DNA of 10,195 bases, from NCBI GenBank assembly GCA_031261385.1, contig JAISJS010000077.1, forward strand, positions 1-10,195. The letters are read 5' to 3'. Position numbers and translations under genes: made by a program. The first letter of the stretch is position 1; each line of letters opens with the position of its first letter. Source of the DNA: Treponema sp. Lineage in GTDB: Bacteria; Spirochaetota; Spirochaetia; Treponematales; Breznakiellaceae. This document shows positions 1-7,700 of this stretch, piece by piece. Below the pieces are notes generated by a model. That model searched no databases and was not told where the DNA came from. It saw only the letters and a list, made by a program, of their open reading frames with translations.

Positions 1-339
1 CGAAGCAGAAGCTGAATCACAGGCAATATGTCCCGGAAACGCATGAACATCCCCCACAACAATGGTCTCTTTTTCCAGAACTGCCCTGCCGCAAACCCCC
101 TTTCCTTCCCCAATCCGTGAACAAGCCGGCAGCCCCTGAAAAGGCCCCAACACCAGTTCCTTCCCCTTCAAAAAGTAGAAGCCAACCCAATTAACCTCAT
201 TGAGATAAACCCCAATAACAGCCGAAACCTGCGCCAGCCCCACAATAAGATCCGTCTCCCCCTCAAGCACACCCTTTACAGCCTGCACCATAAGCGCGAG
301 ATTTTCTTTGGTATTGTTCCCCTGTTGCATATTGAGCAT
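1..339 (-). CDS. msrC: Free methionine-(R)-sulfoxide reductase, GAF-fold (partial, C-terminus beyond left edge)
   Basis: This family (fRMsr, MsrC/YebR) reduces free L-methionine-(R)-sulfoxide to methionine in the cytoplasm, using cysteine chemistry recycled by thioredoxin. The 113 visible residues are a GAF domain. Residues 50-69 carry the NWVGFY and LVLGPFQG blocks, followed by GVCGRAV (81-87) and DVHAFPGHIACDSAS (97-111). Cys73, Cys83 and Cys107 have the same spacing (10 and 24 residues) as Cys84, Cys94 and Cys118 of the E. coli enzyme, so the redox cysteines appear intact. The family is usually about 150-165 residues, so roughly the last third is missing at the window edge. I chose ATG at 339; an in-frame ATG at 330 is possible. 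No Shine-Dalgarno sequence precedes either. The gene is divergent from the PLP enzyme at 686, and both touch methionine metabolism. Identification is from recalled family motifs, not a search. Confidence 0.9.
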   Translation of the reverse strand, partial: MLNMQQGNNTKENLALMVQAVKGVLEGETDLIVGLAQVSAVIGVYLNEVNWVGFYFLKGKELVLGPFQGLPACSRIGEGKGVCGRAVLEKETIVVGDVHAFPGHIACDSASAS

Positions 340-345
340 AAATTA

Positions 346-374
346 TTTTTATCAGATAAAATGGTATAAATCAA
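346..374 (-). promoter_or_regulatory. Candidate sigma-70 promoter for the methionine sulfoxide reductase gene
   Basis: On the minus strand, TTGATT (374-369) and TAAAAA (351-346) are separated by 17 bp, with a TG directly upstream of the -10 as in extended -10 promoters. Both hexamers deviate from consensus in AT-rich DNA, so chance matches are likely. Only 6 bp separate the -10 from the ATG at 339, which would leave almost no 5' leader. Confidence 0.3.
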
Positions 375-377
375 TCA

Positions 378-402
378 GTGAATTATTTGATGTGAATTAT
401 TT
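378..402. repeat. Two 11-bp AT-rich direct repeats
   Basis: GTGAATTATTT occurs at 378-388 and again at 392-402, a 14-bp period. They lie just upstream of the candidate reductase promoter. They could be a tandem operator, but DNA this AT-rich makes coincidence plausible and no factor can be named. Confidence 0.35.
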
Positions 403-443
403 TAAGATAAAAAACCGCAAAGGAAAAGAAGGCGAAAAAGGGA

Positions 444-449
444 GATAAT
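444..449 (+). promoter_or_regulatory. Possible -10 box for the structured element at 454-647
   Basis: GATAAT differs from TATAAT at one position. It would place a transcription start near 455-457, almost exactly where the long hairpin begins. No good -35 is present 16-18 bp upstream, where the DNA is a purine-rich run, so this is weak support. Confidence 0.25.
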
Positions 450-453
450 AGAA

Positions 454-647
454 ACTGATACTTGGAAATGGCACTCCTATGCACCCTGGGGATGTAAAGG
501 GCGCACTTGTAAAGAATGCACAGGGGGGTGGCTGGGAAATCGCAGCCATCGAAGATGGGTGCGAGTTTGCCAGTCAGGACCCCCGCATTATTCCTGTGCG
601 CCCTTGAGAAAACTAGGGGGCATAGGAGTGTTGTTATATATATCAGT
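454..647 (+). ncRNA. Long rod-like structured element; candidate small noncoding RNA (6S-like possible)
   Basis: The block folds on paper into one unbranched, interrupted hairpin of about 194 nt. The paired segments are 454-460/641-647 (7 bp perfect), 472-489/613-630 (18 positions with one A.G mismatch and one G.U), 497-506/596-605 (10 bp perfect), 515-519/585-589, 524-529/579-584, 530-535/570-575, 537-539/566-568, 541-544/560-563 and 546-550/554-558 around a GAA loop. A symmetric 7x7 internal loop sits at 490-496/606-612 and a larger 11x10 loop at 461-471/631-640. A single rod with internal bubbles and a length near 190 nt is the shape of 6S RNA, but I recognise no diagnostic 6S sequence motif. 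It lies upstream of, and is separate from, the promoter at 649-677. An inverted-repeat mobile relic is the main alternative; no target-site duplication is visible. The strand is uncertain. Confidence 0.4.
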
Positions 648-648
648 A

Positions 649-677
649 TTGCTGTTTTCCCATTTTCATCTTATAAT
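649..677 (+). promoter_or_regulatory. Sigma-70 promoter of the PLP enzyme gene
   Basis: TTGCTG (649-654), a 17-bp spacer and a perfect TATAAT (672-677) form a near-consensus promoter. The -10 ends 8 bp before the ATG at 686, so transcription should begin at or within about three bases of the start codon, predicting a leaderless or nearly leaderless mRNA. No Shine-Dalgarno sequence precedes the ATG, which agrees with this. Confidence 0.7.
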
Positions 678-685
678 GCCTCATC

Positions 686-1828
686 ATGCATAAATCCACT
701 CAGCTCATCCACAACGGCCACGAAACAGACCCGGTCACCGGCGCCCTTGGGGTCACCATTTATCAGACTTCGACTTTTTTAAGACGGGATATGTCGAAAG
801 GGCCGGACAGTCAGCCGTTTGATTATTCGCGGGGGGGGCATCCGACACGGCTGGCGCTCGAAGAAATTATTGCGGCCCTTGAGGGCGGGGCAAAGGGTTA
901 CGCGTTTGGCAGCGGTATGGCGGCGATTTCGTCGGTGTTTGGGCTGCTTTCTGCGGGGGACCATGTCATAGCCGCCGAGGAAGTTTACGGCGGGAGCCTT
1001 TTTATCCTCAATACTTTTTACAAGCGCATGGGAATTGAGACGACCCTGGTGGATTCAAGCAATCCGGAAAATATAACCAAGGCGCTGCGGTCCAATACCA
1101 AAGCGCTTTATCTTGAATCGCCTTCCAATCCGCTGCTTAAAATTACCGACCTTTCTGCCTGCATCGGTATTGCAAAGAAAGCGGGGATACTTGCCATCGT
1201 GGATAATACCTTTATGACTCCTTACCTCCAGCGGCCCATAGAACTTGGCGCGGATATCGTTGTCCACTCGGCGACAAAATTTTTGGGCGGACACAGCGAT
1301 GTGGTTCTCGGCCTGGCGGTAACGGCGACTAATAAGTTAGGTGATAAACTGCACACCGTGCAGAACAGTTTCGGCGCGATACCGGGCCCCTGGGATGAGT
1401 GGCTTGTGATGCGGGGGATTAAGACCCTTAAGGTGCGGCTGGAAACCCAGCAGGCCTCGGCGCAGCGCATTGCCGAATGGCTTTTGACCCACAAAAATGT
1501 GACCAATGTGTATTACCCCGGCCTTGCCGGTCATCCGGATAAGGCGATTCACGAAAAGCAAGCCTCAGGCGCGGGAGCCATGCTTGCCTTCAAAACCAAA
1601 ACCACGGAACAGGCTCTGCGCTTTTACGAAAAAGTTACACTTGCCGCGGCGGCGCCGAGCCTTGGCGGTGTGGAGACCATTGCTTCGCGCCCGGTGACGA
1701 TGAGCAATATCGCAACTTCCGCCGCCGACAAAGAACGGCTCGGTATCACCGACACGCTGATCCGTCTTGCGATAGGGCTTGAAGATGCAGAGGACTTAAT
1801 TGCCGACTTCGCCCAGGCCCTGGCATAG
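686..1828 (+). CDS. PLP-dependent cystathionine synthase/lyase-family enzyme (Cys/Met metabolism)
   Basis: A 380-residue cytosolic enzyme of the Cys/Met metabolism PLP family (fold type I), full length for the group. Tyr47 and Arg49 in DYSRGG match the phosphate-contacting motif supplied by the neighbouring subunit. YGG at 101-103 carries the tyrosine that stacks on PLP, Asp173 in IVDNTF contacts the pyridine nitrogen, and Lys198 in HSATKFLGGHSD is the Schiff-base lysine. SLGGVE followed by SRPVTMS near the C-terminus is the substrate-carboxylate region, and RLAIGLED ends the conserved core. Family members include cystathionine gamma-synthase, cystathionine beta- and gamma-lyases and methionine gamma-lyase; motifs alone do not separate them, so no symbol is given. 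YSRGGHPTR is a mild departure from the common YSRSGNPTR. The ATG at 686 fits the family N-terminus (ST-IHxG) and directly follows a strong promoter with no ribosome binding site. It is divergent from the methionine sulfoxide reductase and convergent with recG. Confidence 0.9.
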   Translation: MHKSTQLIHNGHETDPVTGALGVTIYQTSTFLRRDMSKGPDSQPFDYSRGGHPTRLALEEIIAALEGGAKGYAFGSGMAAISSVFGLLSAGDHVIAAEEVYGGSLFILNTFYKRMGIETTLVDSSNPENITKALRSNTKALYLESPSNPLLKITDLSACIGIAKKAGILAIVDNTFMTPYLQRPIELGADIVVHSATKFLGGHSDVVLGLAVTATNKLGDKLHTVQNSFGAIPGPWDEWLVMRGIKTLKVRLETQQASAQRIAEWLLTHKNVTNVYYPGLAGHPDKAIHEKQASGAGAMLAFKTKTTEQALRFYEKVTLAAAAPSLGGVETIASRPVTMSNIATSAADKERLGITDTLIRLAIGLEDAEDLIADFAQALA

Positions 1829-1847
1829 AAAAAGTGTAGAAAAAGAT

Positions 1848-1978
1848 AAACCGCAGAGAACACAGAGCTTTCACAGAGGACGCAGAGAAAGAAAGGACTT
1901 AAATTTTTTCTCTGAATTCTCTCTGCGATCTTTGTGTTCTTTCTCCGTGTCCTCTGCGGTTTTCTTCCTCTCTGTGGT
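1848..1978. repeat. Intergenic inverted-repeat element of CAGAG-type units; possible bidirectional terminator
   Basis: The gap between convergent genes holds two arms. The left arm (1848-1892) is made of short CGCAGAG/CACAGAG units and the right arm (1913-1962) of their complement; the outer 11 bp, 1848-1858 and 1952-1962, are a perfect inverted repeat starting AAACCGCAGAG. A further half-unit, CTCTCTGTGGT, lies at 1968-1978. A T-run at 1904-1909 sits in the loop. Repeats of this CACAGAG type are, from memory, scattered between genes in many environmental bacteria. The position fits a transcription end for both neighbours, but it lacks a compact GC hairpin followed by a U-run. No coding sequence is present at 1829-1996. 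Confidence 0.65.
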
Positions 1979-1996
1979 ATTATTGCGTACAGCGGC

Positions 1997-4144
1997 TTAA
2001 AGCCCCGCCGAACTGAAATGCGGCGCACGTTTTAAGGTTTCGGCAATGCATTGGTGTCCGCTTAAGAGAAAACCGGGGTCTGTTTCAAGTATGGCAAAAA
2101 CATCGGTCCGGGCGCGTTCAAGCTCCGCGGCGTCATTGACGGGGTCTGCAATGCCGAGGGAAATATAACCGGATTGTTCAGTACCGGTAATCTGACCCGG
2201 GCCCCTGAATATGAGGTCTTTTTCAGCAATAATAAAACCGTCGGAATTTTCAAGCATCACCATAAGGCGCTTGCCTTCTTTGGTGCGATCCTCTTCGCTT
2301 AACTCTTCCGGTTTCTTTCCAAAAAGATCGGAGGGAATATTCTGATCCGAATAAATCAGAAAACAGTAGGATTGATCCTGACCTCTTCCGACCCTGCCGC
2401 GAAGCTGATGCAGACTTGAAAGGCCAAAACGTTCAGCATGTTCTATAACCATACAGCTTGCATTCGGCACATCAACGCCAACCTCTACAACGCTTGTGGC
2501 TGCAAGAATATTTATTTCGCCTTTACGGAAGCCATTCATAATCCGCTGTTTTTCTTCTTCATCAATTTTTGAATGGATCAGGGCTGTTTTATAGTTAGGG
2601 AAAATTTCACGGGAGAGCCGTTCTGTCATGGAAACGGCGTCTTTTAGATCTTTTACATTCTGCACTTCATTATCGCCTATCAGCGGATACACAAAATACG
2701 CCTGCCGTCCCGCAGCCAATTCCTTTCTGACAAAATCATAGACTTTTTTCTCATTGGATTCTTTTGCCAGGTGGGTCTTTACCGGTTTTCTTCCCGGCGG
2801 CATATCGCGTATTACCGAAACATCCATATCGCCAAATACGGTGAGGGCAAGGGTCCGGGGGATAGGAGTTGCGCTCATCATAAGGAGATTGGGATTTTTT
2901 CCTTTTGACATAATAAGACTGCGCTGGGTTACACCGAAACGGTGCTGTTCGTCGATTACCACAAGGCGGAGGTTTTTATAGATTACATCTTTTGAAAATA
3001 ATGCATGAGTTCCCACCACAATATCAATCTCTCCTTCAGAGAGGCGTTTTAATAATATTGCCCGTCCTGCCGCTTTTACATTTCCGGTAAGGAAGCAAAG
3101 CCGTATCCCCAAAGGTTCCAGCAATCTTGCGGCATTTTCCGCATGCTGGCGGGCAAGCAGTTCCGTGGGCGCCATGATTGCAGCCTGTCCCCCGGGTACA
3201 GGTTCAACTGCTCTTAAAGCTGCCAAAAATGAGACCAGAGTTTTCCCCGAACCGACATCTCCCTGTAAGAGCCGCGCCATGGGATAGTTACCGTCCATGT
3301 CCTGATTGATTTCTTCCGCAGCGGTAATTTGTCCTGCAGTTAAATCGAAGGGAAGCCGTTCGATAAGCCGCTGCTGCAACGGAGAGAAAGGGGAAGAGGG
3401 GGAGGGGGAAGAGGGGAGGGTGGAGGGTGGAAGGGCGGCGTTTTTCCGGCGTTCCAATGCACGCATTCCGATCATTACCTCAAGATAAAAAAGTTCTTCG
3501 TAGATTAATGTTCTTCTGGCTGTTTCAAATTCGGGAATGGAAGAAGGAAAATGAATGGCCGCTATTGCCCGGCTTTTATGCAGCAGGCCGTCGCGAAGAA
3601 TTATTTCCTGGGGGAGTTCATCGTCAAGAGAAGCTGCGTATTCTTCCAATGCATGTTTTACAAGACGCTGCAGCACCGGTGACTTTAATCCCTCGGTCAG
3701 CGGATAGATTGGCAGGAGACCGCTTGAGTTTGCAGCTTCTTCGGGAGTCTCATAATCAAAATCTGACGATTGAATCTCTCCGTATTTGTAATGGAACTTA
3801 CCCCAAATACGGAAGCGGCTTCCGACAACAAATTTATCTTTCAAAAACGAACGGTTGAAACATACCAGCGCCGCTGTTCCGGTGTTATCTTCCACAAGAA
3901 CTTTAAGGGTTCTCATTCTGCCAAAGCCGATCCAGGCGTGGGCAATGACCTGTACATCGGTACAGATTTGCGAAATGCCAAAATCCTTGATCGGAACTAT
4001 ACGAGTGGTATCTTCCATTTTTCGGGGATAATGGCAGAGGAGGCCGGCAACACTGTTAATCCCTATGCGGGTAAGGCCTGCAAGCGCGGCGCTGTCTTTT
4101 CTTCCTGCCCATTCATAGGCTTGAGTAAGTTCACGAAGAAACAT
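1997..4144 (-). CDS. recG: ATP-dependent DNA helicase RecG
   Basis: RecG is a cytosolic double-strand DNA translocase that remodels stalled forks and branch-migrates Holliday junctions. From ATG at 4144 it has 715 residues, near the usual 680-700. The N-terminal wedge (OB) domain spans roughly 50-130. Helicase motifs follow: Walker A GDVGSGKT (295-302), DEQH (398-401), SATPIPRT (424-431), the TSVVEVGVDVPNAS block (550-563) and QLRGRVGRG (580-588), with the RecG-type C-terminus (EKDLIFRGPGQ, about 641-651). All motifs look intact. An unusual Ser/Pro-rich stretch lies at residues 237-256 between the wedge and helicase parts. The start is 1 bp after the yggT stop and has no clear Shine-Dalgarno, so translational coupling is likely. 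An upstream in-frame TTG at 4192 would add 16 residues that do not resemble RecG. It is last in the dnaE-yggT-recG cluster. Confidence 0.96.
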   Translation of the reverse strand: MFLRELTQAYEWAGRKDSAALAGLTRIGINSVAGLLCHYPRKMEDTTRIVPIKDFGISQICTDVQVIAHAWIGFGRMRTLKVLVEDNTGTAALVCFNRSFLKDKFVVGSRFRIWGKFHYKYGEIQSSDFDYETPEEAANSSGLLPIYPLTEGLKSPVLQRLVKHALEEYAASLDDELPQEIILRDGLLHKSRAIAAIHFPSSIPEFETARRTLIYEELFYLEVMIGMRALERRKNAALPPSTLPSSPSPSSPFSPLQQRLIERLPFDLTAGQITAAEEINQDMDGNYPMARLLQGDVGSGKTLVSFLAALRAVEPVPGGQAAIMAPTELLARQHAENAARLLEPLGIRLCFLTGNVKAAGRAILLKRLSEGEIDIVVGTHALFSKDVIYKNLRLVVIDEQHRFGVTQRSLIMSKGKNPNLLMMSATPIPRTLALTVFGDMDVSVIRDMPPGRKPVKTHLAKESNEKKVYDFVRKELAAGRQAYFVYPLIGDNEVQNVKDLKDAVSMTERLSREIFPNYKTALIHSKIDEEEKQRIMNGFRKGEINILAATSVVEVGVDVPNASCMVIEHAERFGLSSLHQLRGRVGRGQDQSYCFLIYSDQNIPSDLFGKKPEELSEEDRTKEGKRLMVMLENSDGFIIAEKDLIFRGPGQITGTEQSGYISLGIADPVNDAAELERARTDVFAILETDPGFLLSGHQCIAETLKRAPHFSSAGL
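3377..3436 (-). repeat. Low-complexity purine-rich tract inside recG encoding a Ser/Pro-rich linker
   Basis: On the plus strand this stretch is nearly all G and A (GGGGAAGAGGG-like units); read on the gene strand it encodes about 20 residues rich in Ser and Pro (residues 237-256 of RecG). It falls where the wedge domain joins the motor domains. The skewed composition suggests slippage-driven expansion of a linker. Confidence 0.7.
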
Positions 4145-4145
4145 T

Positions 4146-4733
4146 TTATATGGGAAGTTTTGCCAGAAGGAGTGAGGCCTGCCAAACGGCAAAGCCTCCT
4201 GCGATACGTATCACCAGTAAAATGATAAGGGAGATAATGATACTGGTTAAATAATTGACAAGCCGTTTCCCAAAGAGGATACGGTTTATTCTGAACAGAA
4301 TGGGCTGGGAAATGGAGTTTATAAGACGCCAAAAGGGGCTGTATACATTTAATTTTAAAAGATGGGCAATGAGACACAGAATCAGAATCACTATGAAAAA
4401 GCCCAGGAAAAAAGTCATTACCGACCAAAGAGCCTGCAGGATAATAACGAGGATGATCCCCAGACTGATTTTACCGTAACGGGCGAATGCGGAAAATATA
4501 TTTTGGGCCAGAGACAGCGCTGTTATTGCAACGAGCGGGGAAAGGTCCACTGCGCCGAACCGCAGATTCAGGATGCCCCGCCACCAGTCAAGGTAGGGAT
4601 CGGTTATGCTGGAAAGAATTTCAAAGGGCCGCCCGAATTGAACGCCGCTGAACCAGGTAAGCACAATGCGGATAAGAATGAGCAGCATATAAAGGCTGAT
4701 AAGACTTGACAGCAGCTGCATAAAAAATTGCAT
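4146..4733 (-). CDS. YggT family integral membrane protein (two YggT modules)
   Basis: A 195-residue inner-membrane protein with about four hydrophobic segments (roughly residues 8-28, 64-82, 90-125 and 160-185). The first YggT module is at the N-terminus, with the family pattern LIRIVLTWF followed by DPYLDWWR (45-52); a second starts near residue 105 and has NSISQPILFRINRI (139-152). This double arrangement matches E. coli YggT in length and layout. The molecular function is unsettled; family members have been linked to osmotic tolerance, to organisation of membrane or photosynthetic complexes and, in Gram-positives, to cell division loci. ATG at 4733 is 3 bp after the dnaE stop; GGGGGA (4747-4742) inside the dnaE 3' end is a usable Shine-Dalgarno with 8-nt spacing. 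A second Met is at residue 5. The recG start follows its stop by 1 bp, so the three genes are likely cotranscribed. Confidence 0.88.
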   Translation of the reverse strand: MQFFMQLLSSLISLYMLLILIRIVLTWFSGVQFGRPFEILSSITDPYLDWWRGILNLRFGAVDLSPLVAITALSLAQNIFSAFARYGKISLGIILVIILQALWSVMTFFLGFFIVILILCLIAHLLKLNVYSPFWRLINSISQPILFRINRILFGKRLVNYLTSIIISLIILLVIRIAGGFAVWQASLLLAKLPI

Positions 4734-4736
4734 AAT

Positions 4737-7700
4737 TTATTTCCCCCACGCTTCAGCAACACTGTGGACTGCAAGCAGTCCATTGACTGCAAGCAGTCCA
4801 TTGACCGCAAGCAGTCCGTTTGAAAGCGTTAACGTCTCTGTTCCGGCATTTGTTTGGGCAGCCGTGCGAATTACTGTTTCGCCTCCCGGAACCGGCACAT
4901 GAATAAGCACCGGACAGGGCGCAGGATTATTTTTAAGATACTCCTGCAGCGGGTAGAGATTTTCTTCCTGTGCTGCCGCATTCTCTGCCAGCCGTATATG
5001 CAGTTCCTTCCAGACAGGGCTCTCGCGTGCCGTGCTGCCTGTCTCTGACGGAATATCTGCAGACGGAGCATCTGCGGCCAGTTTTGCCGCCTTCCGCCTG
5101 AGCTTTCCCAATTCAAGAACCGAGCTTACCTGGAAGCTCAATTTGTCCCGGCTTCTGTCCAGCTTTCCCTTAACGGCAACGCAGTGCCCTTCCTTGACAT
5201 TGTCCCTGCAGAATTCCCAGGTACCCGGGAAAAAAACCAGATCGATTTCACCTTGATAATCGGTAAGAGAACCGAAGGCCATCGGTTTATTGTCTTTTTT
5301 GGTAAAGATCGGTTTAAGGCGGGTCAGTATGCCTATCAAGGTATAATCACTATCGGAAGCAGTATCCGCATTAGAGAGGTCCAGGGTTACAAACTGTTTC
5401 CAGGCTTCTTTGTAATCGTCCAGTTCCGCCAAATCTGCCGCTCCGGTTCGTGCGGATCGCGCCCCGCCCTGGGTGGAACAATATTCGAGAAGCTGTTCTT
5501 TGTTTTTAATCAGCTCGGGATCAAGGATTGAATCAACAAGGAAACTTGTCTTGCCCCGCTTTTTATCCAGCTTGCCCTTAAGGGCAATTATGGCGCCTGC
5601 AGAAATTTTATCCCGGCAGTTTTTCCAGGCGTCTTCAAAGAACGTTAAATCTGTTTCTCCGCGGTAATCGGTAAGAGCGCCAAAGGCCATGGTCTTGCCG
5701 CTCTTGCTCACATAGGGTTTCAGGCTTTTTAACATGCCTATCAGGGTATAATCCCCTTCATGTGCATTATCGGTATCGGAGAGATCCAGTTTTACAAACT
5801 GCTCCCATGCTTCCCGGTAATCATCCAGGGGATGGCCTGAAAAATAAAAACCGATAAGTTCTTTTTCAATCTTAAGCCGTTCTTCCCGTTCCGGTTCGGG
5901 GAATTCCTGGAATTTAAAATCACCGAATTCCGTTTCCCCCGCATCTCCAAAAAGTGACTGCCCGCTTTTCTTGTCTTCTTTGATCCCCTGAATATAATCC
6001 ACCGCCGCTTCCAGGTTCATCACCAGGGTCTGCCGTGTTTGTCCTAACTTGTCAAAGGCGCCGGTCTGGATAAGCAGCTCTATCACTTTTTTACCGACGG
6101 TTTTTATATCAACGCGGTTTAAAAAATCGATAAGGTCTTTGTATGGGCCGTCCTTGCGGCAGGCGACAATTTCTTCTGCCGAAGCTTCTCCCAATCCCTT
6201 GATGCCCGTTAATCCGTAGACGATACGTCCGTCAACTACGGTGAACAAACCATCCGAGCGGTTGATGTCGGGGGGATCGATTGCAATGCCCATTCTGCGG
6301 GCTTCATCAATATACAGCGGAAGTTTATCGGTACTGGAAATTTCATTGGTCATGTTGGCGGCCATGAATTCCACCGGGAAGTTTGCTTTAAGCCAGGCCG
6401 TCTGATAGGCCAATACCGCATACGCCGCCGCATGGCTCTTGTTAAAGCCGTAACCGGCAAACGGAATAAGCAGCACAAAAATTTCATCAGCCTTTTGTTT
6501 GCTGTAACCCCGTTCCACCGCGCCGTCGATGAACTTCACTTTTTCTTTGACCATGACGTCCATCTTCTTTTTTCCCATAGCCCGGCGAAGCTCATCGGCA
6601 TGACCCAGGGTAAACCCCGCGACAATTTGGGCAACCTGCATAACCTGTTCCTGATAGACGATGACCCCGTAGGTTTCTTTGAGGATACCTTCAAGGCTTG
6701 GGTCGGGGTACGTTATGGCCTTGCTGCCGTTTTTGGAAGCGACAAACTGGTCGATAAACTGCATCGGCCCCGGCCGGTAGAGGGCGTTCAAGGCGATAAG
6801 GTCTTCAATGCTGTTCGGTTGGGCGTCTTTTAAAACTTTCTGCATTCCATCGGATTCAAACTGAAACACGCCGTAACTTTTTCCTTCACCGAGCATCTTA
6901 AAGACCGCATCGGACTCCGGCGTACCGGTCTCGCTGATTTTTTCGATATCGAAGGCTGCATATTCCTTACCCCTGCGGCGTATCAGTTTTACCGAGTGGT
7001 CAATAAGGTCAAGCGTTTTAAGTCCGAGGAAGTCCATCTTGACAAGGCCCTGGGGCTCAATAATATCCATCGTGTATTGGGCGCCGACAACTCCGTTTTT
7101 ATCCTTAAAAAGCGGAACATAATCCATCAAATCACTTTTACCGATGACGATCCCCGACGCATGAATACTGGAATTGCGGTTCTTGCCTTCAAGTTTGCGG
7201 GCCATGGCAAAAAGTTCCTGGTATTCTATATCCTGTTCCAGTTCGCCAAGACGCGGCTCGGTTTCAAAAGCTTTTTTCAGGGTCATCTTGGGATCTTCGG
7301 GGATAAGCTTGGTTATCATATTGGATTTATCAATGCTGATGTCCAATGCGCGGGCTACATCTTTGACGGCGGCCTTGGCCTTCATCGTGCCAAAGGTGAT
7401 GATCTGCCCAACCCGTTTCTCGCCATACTTGCCGGTTACATAGTCGATAACTTTTTGCCGGCCTTCGTTGGCAAAGTCCACGTCAAAGTCCGGCATGGAG
7501 ATCCGTTCGGGGTTCAGGAAGCGTTCAAAAAGCAGATTGTATTTGATGGGATCGTTGTTGGTGATTCGCAGGGCATACGCGACGATGGATCCTGCGCCGG
7601 AGCCGCGCCCGGGACCTACCGGAATGTCGTGTTCCTTAGCCCAGTTGATAAAGTCCGCCACGATAAGAAAATAGCCGGGAAAGCCCATTTTGATGATCAC

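Noticed and set aside
454..685. SAM, cobalamin or other known riboswitch controlling the PLP enzyme
   Set aside because: The fold is one unbranched rod without a multi-way junction or recognisable conserved cores, and a strong promoter lies between it and the gene. An AGTCAGGA stretch resembles part of a B12 box but the rest does not match.
516..782. 88-codon open frame across the rod element and the PLP enzyme start
   Set aside because: It overlaps the structured element, the promoter and the family-consistent start at 686, and the product looks random.
1624..2028. 134-codon minus-strand open frame over the inverted-repeat element
   Set aside because: Half is antisense to the PLP enzyme and the rest is translated repeat; no protein family features.
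4145..4192. In-frame TTG start for recG with AGGAGG nearby
   Set aside because: The AGGAGG is only 2 nt from the TTG and is explained by Gly codons in yggT; the added 16 residues do not look like RecG.
4767..4820. CRISPR-like array
   Set aside because: Units are 18 bp, directly contiguous without spacers, in frame inside dnaE.
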